A DNA stretch of 64,000 bases from the NCBI GenBank assembly GCA_035048485.1, contig CM068589.1, forward strand, positions 4,838,501-4,902,500, read 5' to 3'. The notes under the pieces were generated by a model. The model was given only the letters and a program-made list of their open reading frames with translations. It did no database searches and was not told where the DNA came from. Source of the DNA: Pteria penguin (Eukaryota; Mollusca; Bivalvia; Pterioida; Pteriidae). Positions 59,130 to 64,000 of the stretch are shown in pieces; within the stretch, counting starts at the first letter, position 1; every line of letters begins with the position of its first letter. The position numbers were made by a program, and so were the translations under genes.

Positions 59130-59395
59130 TCAATATCAAGTCAAAGGTCAAGGTCAAAATAAAACGGTATAAAATAAAAGATTTGATTATGAGGAATTGA
59201 CATGTGAAATAAGGCAGCTCAATCACCGACATTTCAAAAGATATAGCACATGTAGGTAAAAGCCCAAGGTCAAGATCACTAAATTAAAAGTCATGATCCC
59301 ACACGAAATCTCTCATCATGAGGAATCTACATATGAAATATCAATGAAGGCTTTACCACCGAAAGTTCAAAAGATATAGCCAAGTTTAAGTTTTG
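59130..59395 (+). repeat. Two copies of a dispersed AAAGATATAGC repeat
   Basis: Each ~125-bp copy has CAAGGTCA-AA, ATGAGGAAT-ACAT-TGAAAT and TTCAAAAGATATAGC. They start near 59140 and 59268. From general knowledge this resembles a repeat common in bivalve genomes; I cannot check a database. Confidence 0.55.
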
Positions 59396-60215
59396 TGCAC
59401 GAGGGCGTCGGGGGTATTACAATAGCTTTCCGGACATTCGTACAGGCGAGTTAAAATACTACTTTAGCATAAGGTCCCCGTCAAGGGCACTATGTCATTT
59501 ACTGTGGTGTCCATTGTAGGGAATATCCAAGCAAATTGTCGTCTCTTCGAATGTAGACACAACCGCCTCTTTAGAATGAATGAAAAAATAAAAGTAAAAA
59601 TAAAAAATAAAAGTTTTTCCGAACTACATACGGTGTGTTTTAGGGGCCATGTAACCAGAAACACAACCTCTGTGGCATGATATGAGTGTAAAAGGCACAC
59701 CCACCCGTAATAAATTGGACTCCTTGATCAACTTTAGTTCACTAAGTATTAATTTTGCAACTCCAGGCCAAAAAAAAAAATCAAACTGAGAACAATCAAG
59801 CTTTAAGCATTGCCAACTGGGATTTCAATTATAAGGAATGGGGGATTAGCATTTAGCATAGTGCACTGATCAGCGAGGACATAGTAGACACGTGTCATTA
59901 GCGACGCTTAAACTACAAATTGCTGTAGCAAGAGAATTCAGTAAGTGGACGACTCCGCATTTGATTAAATTCACCAGTCTGTCACACTTGAGTTTAAACC
60001 TTTTCAAAGTAACAGAATTCAATAAAACCATAGAGAAAATATATAGATAGGACATGGATATCAAGCTATTTCTCCTTTTGTGACAGGTTTTACTCTCTTT
60101 CAGTAAAGCAATTTCAATTGGTAGTGAATCGCTTTACATGCAAGGTGTTTCTTTTGCACATATAACAAGATATTTTATTCATGCTACTAATTGAAATCGC
60201 ACTTTGATATGTGGA
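59396..60215. other. No gene seen
   Basis: Unique sequence. Frames of 62 (+) and 78 codons (-) at 59464-59700 overlap each other on opposite strands and have no recognised feature. Confidence 0.4.
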
Positions 60216-63044
60216 AATGATGGAGTAGAGTAACCAGTTGAAATGATGAAGTAGGATAACCAGTGGAAATGATGAAGTACATGAAGGGTAACCAGATGAA
60301 ATGATGAGGTAGGGCAACCAGTTGAAATGATGGAGTAGGGTAACCAGTAAAAATGATGAAGTAGGGTAACCAGTGGAAATGATGAAGTATGGTAACCAGT
60401 GGAAATGATGAAGTAGGGTAACCAGTTGAAATGATGGAGTAGGGTAACTAGTGGAAATGATGGTAACGAGTGGAAATGATGGAGTAAGGTAACCAGTGAA
60501 AATGATGAAGTAGGGTAACTAGTGGAAATGATGGAGTAGGGTAACCAGTGGAAATGATGGAGTAGGGTAACCAGTGGAAATAATGGAGTAGGGTAACTAG
60601 TGGAAATGATGGTAATGAGTAGAAATAATAAAGTAGGGTAACGATTGGAAATGACAAAGTAGGGTAACCAGTGGAAATGATGGAGTAGGGTAACCTGTTG
60701 AAATGATGGAGTAGGGTAACGAGCGGAAATGATGGAGTAGGGTAACTAGTGGAAATGATGAAGTAGGGCAACCAGTGGAAATGATGGAGTAGGGTAACCT
60801 GTTGAAATGATGGAGTAGGGTAACGAGTGGAAATGATGGAGTAGGGCAACCAGTGGAAATGATGGAGTAGGCTAACCAGTGGAAATGATGGTAACGAGTG
60901 GAAATAATAAAGTAGGGTAACGATTGGAAATGACAAAGTAGGGTAACTAGTGGAAATGATGGAGTAGGGTAACCTGTTGAAATGATGGAGTAGGGTAACG
61001 AGTGGAAATGATGGAGTAGGGTAACTAGTGGAAATGATGGAGTAGGGTATCCAGTGGAAATGATGGAGTAGGGTAACCAGTGGAAATGATGGTAACGAGT
61101 GGAAATGATGAAGTAGGGTAACCAGTTGAAATGATGGAGTAGGGTAACTAGTGGAAATGATGGTAACGAGTGGAAATGATGGAGTAGGGTAACCAGTGAA
61201 AATGATGAAGTAGGGTAACTAGTGGAAAAGATGGAGTAGGGTAACCAGTGGAAATGATGGAGTAGGGTAACCAGTGAAAATGATGGAGTAGGGTAACCAG
61301 TGGAAATAATGGAGTAGGGTAACTAGTGGAAATGATGGTAATGAGTAGAAATAATAAAGTAGGGTAACGAGTAGAAATGATGAAGTAAGGCAACCAGTGG
61401 AAATGATGGAGTAGGGTAACCAGTGGAAATGATGGTAACGAGTGGAAATAATAAAGTAGGGTAACGATTGGAAATGACAAAGTAGGGTAATCAGTGGAAA
61501 TGATGGAGTAGGGTAACCTGTTGAAATGATGGAGTAGGGTAACGAGTGGAAATGATGGAGTAGTATAACTAGTGGAAATGATGGAGTACGGTAACCAGTG
61601 GAAATGATGGGGTAGGATAACTAGTGGAAATGATGGTAACGAGTAGAAATAATAAAGTAGGGTAACTTGTGGAAATGATGAAGTAGGGTAACCAGTGGAA
61701 ATGATGAAGTATGGTAACCAATGGAAATGATGAAGTAGGGTATCCAGTGGAAATGATAGAGTAGGGTACCCAGTGGAAATGATGGCAACGAGTGGAAATG
61801 ATGGAGTGGGGTAACCAGTGAAAATGATGGAGTAGGGTAACTAGTGGAAATGATAGAATAGGGTAACTGGTGGAAATGATGGTAAAGAGTGGAAATAATA
61901 AAGTAGGGTAACGAGTAGAAATGACAAAGTAGGGTAACGAGTGGAAATAATAAAGTAGGGTAACGAGTGGAAATGACAAAGTAGGGTAACTAGTGGAAAT
62001 GATGAAGTAGGGTAACCAGTGGAAATGATGAAGTAGGGTGACTAGTGGAAATGATGGTAACGAGTGGAAATAATAAAGTAGGGTAACGAGTGGAAATGAC
62101 CAAGTAGGGAAACGAGTGGAAATAATAAAGCAGGGTAACGAGTGGAAATGATAGAGTAGGGTAACTAGTGGAAATGATGGTAACGAGTGGAAATAATAAA
62201 GTAGGGTAACGAGTGGAAATGACAAAGTAGGGTAACGAGTGGAAATAATAAAGTAGGGTAACGAGTGGAAATGACAAAGTAGGGTAACTAGTGGAAATGA
62301 TGAAGTAGGGTAACCAGTGGAAATGATGGAGTAGGGTAACTAGTGGAAATGATGGTAACGAGTGGAAATAATAAAGTAGGGTAACGAGTGGAAATGACAA
62401 AGTAGGGTAACGAGTGGAAATAATAAAGTAGGGTAACGAGTGGAAATGACAAAGTAGGGAAACTAGTGGAAATGATGGTAACAAGTGGAAATAATAAAGT
62501 AGGGTAACGAGTGGAAATGACAAAGTAGGGTAACGAGTGGAAATGATGAAGTAGGGTAACCAGTGGAAATGATGGTAACGAGTGGAATTAATAAAGTAGG
62601 GTAACGAGTGGAAATGACGAAGTAGGGTAACTAGTGGAAATGATGGAGTAGGGTAACCAGTGGAAATGATGGAGTAAGGTAACTAGTGGAAATAATGGAG
62701 TAAGGTAAATAGTGGAAATGATGGAGTAAGGTAACCAGTGAAAATGATGGAGTAGGGTAACCAGTGGAAATGATGGAGTAGGGTAACCAATGGAAATGAT
62801 GGAGTAGGGTAACTAGTGGAAATGATGGTAACGAGTGGAAATAATAAAGTAGGGTAACGAGTAGAAATGATGAAGTAGGGTAACCATTGGAAATGATGGA
62901 GTAGGGTAACCAGTGGAAATGATGGTAACGAGTGGAAATAATAAAGTAGGGTAACGAGTGGAAATGACAAAGTAGGGTAACCAGTGGAAATGATGGAGTA
63001 GGGTAACCAGTGGAAATGATGAAGGGTAACGAGTGGAAATAACA
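60216..63044 (+). repeat. 26-bp minisatellite, ~2.8 kb and >100 copies
   Basis: The unit is GTAGGGTAACCAGTGGAAAT plus GATGGA. Variants include AACGAGTGG, AACTAGTGG, ATAATAAA and GACAAA. A shortened 19-bp unit (GGAAATGATGGTAACGAGT) lacks the GAGTAGG block and recurs throughout, often followed by the AATAATAAAG unit, giving loose higher-order blocks. The minus strand is open through long stretches (162, 110, 218, 177 and 120 codons) in changing phase. Confidence 0.97.
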
Positions 63045-63142
63045 TAATTATTGTGTTTCTGTCAATAACGGATCTATTTCTTTATTCTGAATTTGAAGAC
63101 AACGCACATGTATGATAATAGTGGAGACTTATGAATCGTCAG

Positions 63143-63336
63143 ACACGAATGGTCGATAGCCCATGTAGGACCATACTGGGACAAATTCTCTTAAACAAGC
63201 ATGGTCGATGACACAGTACCATGCTGGGACAAATTCTCTAAAACAAGCAAGGTCGATGACACAGTGCCATGCTGGGACACATTCTCTAAAACAAGCAAGG
63301 TCGATGACACAGTACCATGCTGGGACAAAGTCTCAA
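63143..63336 (+). repeat. 48-bp minisatellite, 4 copies
   Basis: AGGTCGATGACACAGTACCA, TGCTGGGACAAATTCTC and TAAAACAAGCA repeat at 48-bp spacing (63193, 63241, 63289); the first copy is diverged. Confidence 0.93.
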
Positions 63337-63486
63337 GAACACGTAGAAAGTGGTCAATATTTGGAAGCAAAATCACAAATCAAAGTTAGCATATAATGGG
63401 GAGAAGGATGGAGTGGGGTGGGTACCATAATAGGAAAGATAATTCACTGATGCCCCAATATTTGGACATGACAAAGGCATCTGCAG
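63337..63486. other. No feature seen
   Basis: Short unique spacer. Confidence 0.35.
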
Positions 63487-64000
63487 AACTGATGCTCGAA
63501 TTATACATGTACTACTGCTGATGCTCGAATTATAGATGCACTACTGCTGATGCCATAAATTATACATGTACCACTGCTGATGCCATAAATTATACATGTA
63601 CTACTGCTGATGCCATAAATTATACATGTACCACTGCTGATGCCATAAATTATACATGTACTACTGCTGATGCCATAAATTATACATGTACTACTGCTGA
63701 TGTTATAAATTATACATGTACCACTGTTGATACCATAAATTATACATGTACTACTGCTGATGCCATAAATTATACATATACCACTGCTGATGCCATAAAT
63801 TATACATGTACTACTGTTGATGCCATAAATTATACATGTACTACTGCTGATGCCATAAATTATACATGTACTACTGCTGATGCCATAAATTATACATGTA
63901 CTACTGCGGATGCCATAAATTATACAGGTACTACTGCTGATGCCATAAATTATACATGTACTACTGCTGATGTCATAAATTATACATGTACTACTGCTGA
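63487..64000 (+). repeat. 30-bp minisatellite, ~17 copies, running off the window
   Basis: The unit is TGCTGATGCCATAAATTATA plus CATGTACTAC, very regular. The first two copies have GCTCGAATTATA. The array has no right end in this window. Confidence 0.96.

Overview
This window looks like intergenic DNA from the nuclear genome of a marine invertebrate, most likely a bivalve mollusc. The evidence is the low GC content, the lack of dense coding or operons, tRNA-derived SINEs (three types that share a GACGTAAAA-like 3' end), many microsatellites, a spliced animal-type LRR gene, and a dispersed 'AAAGATATAGC' repeat of a kind I associate with bivalve genomes. The phylum is an inference; no species can be named.

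Only one convincing gene is present. It is a 588-codon open frame (56160-57926, +) encoding a secreted or surface leucine-rich-repeat protein with an LRRNT cysteine cap, about 15-16 LRRs, a fibronectin-III-like domain and a hydrophobic C-terminus. A strong splice acceptor lies 12 bases before its ATG, so a 5' untranslated exon is expected upstream. AATAAA follows 47 bases after the stop.

The dominant feature is tandem repetition. About 30 separate minisatellite arrays (units 12-83 bp) occupy roughly 19-20 kb, about 30% of the window. The largest are a 26-bp array (60.2-63.0 kb), a 36-bp array (17.4-19.0 kb), a 29-bp array (5.2-6.7 kb), a 23-bp array (15-16.1 kb) and a 25-bp array with a 200-bp higher-order repeat (40.6-41.7 kb). 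Most longer open frames in the window are by-products of these arrays.

Layout: 0-5 kb holds small duplications, a hairpin-rich patch (1.2-1.44 kb), the 46-bp array, a foldback element (3.7-4.04 kb) and SINE relics. 5-19 kb is mostly arrays with a SINE cluster at 14.3-14.9 kb. A large inverted repeat sits at 19.7-20.5 kb. 20.5-27 kb has more arrays and two GA microsatellites. 27-30 kb is plain unique sequence. 30-42 kb has arrays plus two copies of a dispersed repeat, one interrupted by a SINE tail. 44.1-45.8 kb is an LTR-like element with 441-bp near-identical direct repeats around 857 bp. 46.8 kb carries a young SINE with a perfect 13-bp target duplication. 47-56 kb is mostly unique sequence with simple repeats. 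The LRR gene follows, and arrays fill the rest to the right edge, where a 30-bp array runs out of the window.

I found no defence system, CRISPR array, rRNA, functional tRNA or transposase/reverse-transcriptase coding region. The most interesting items are the LTR-like non-coding element, the large inverted repeat, the hairpin cluster, the shared SINE 3' end, and two arrays whose units stay open in every frame.
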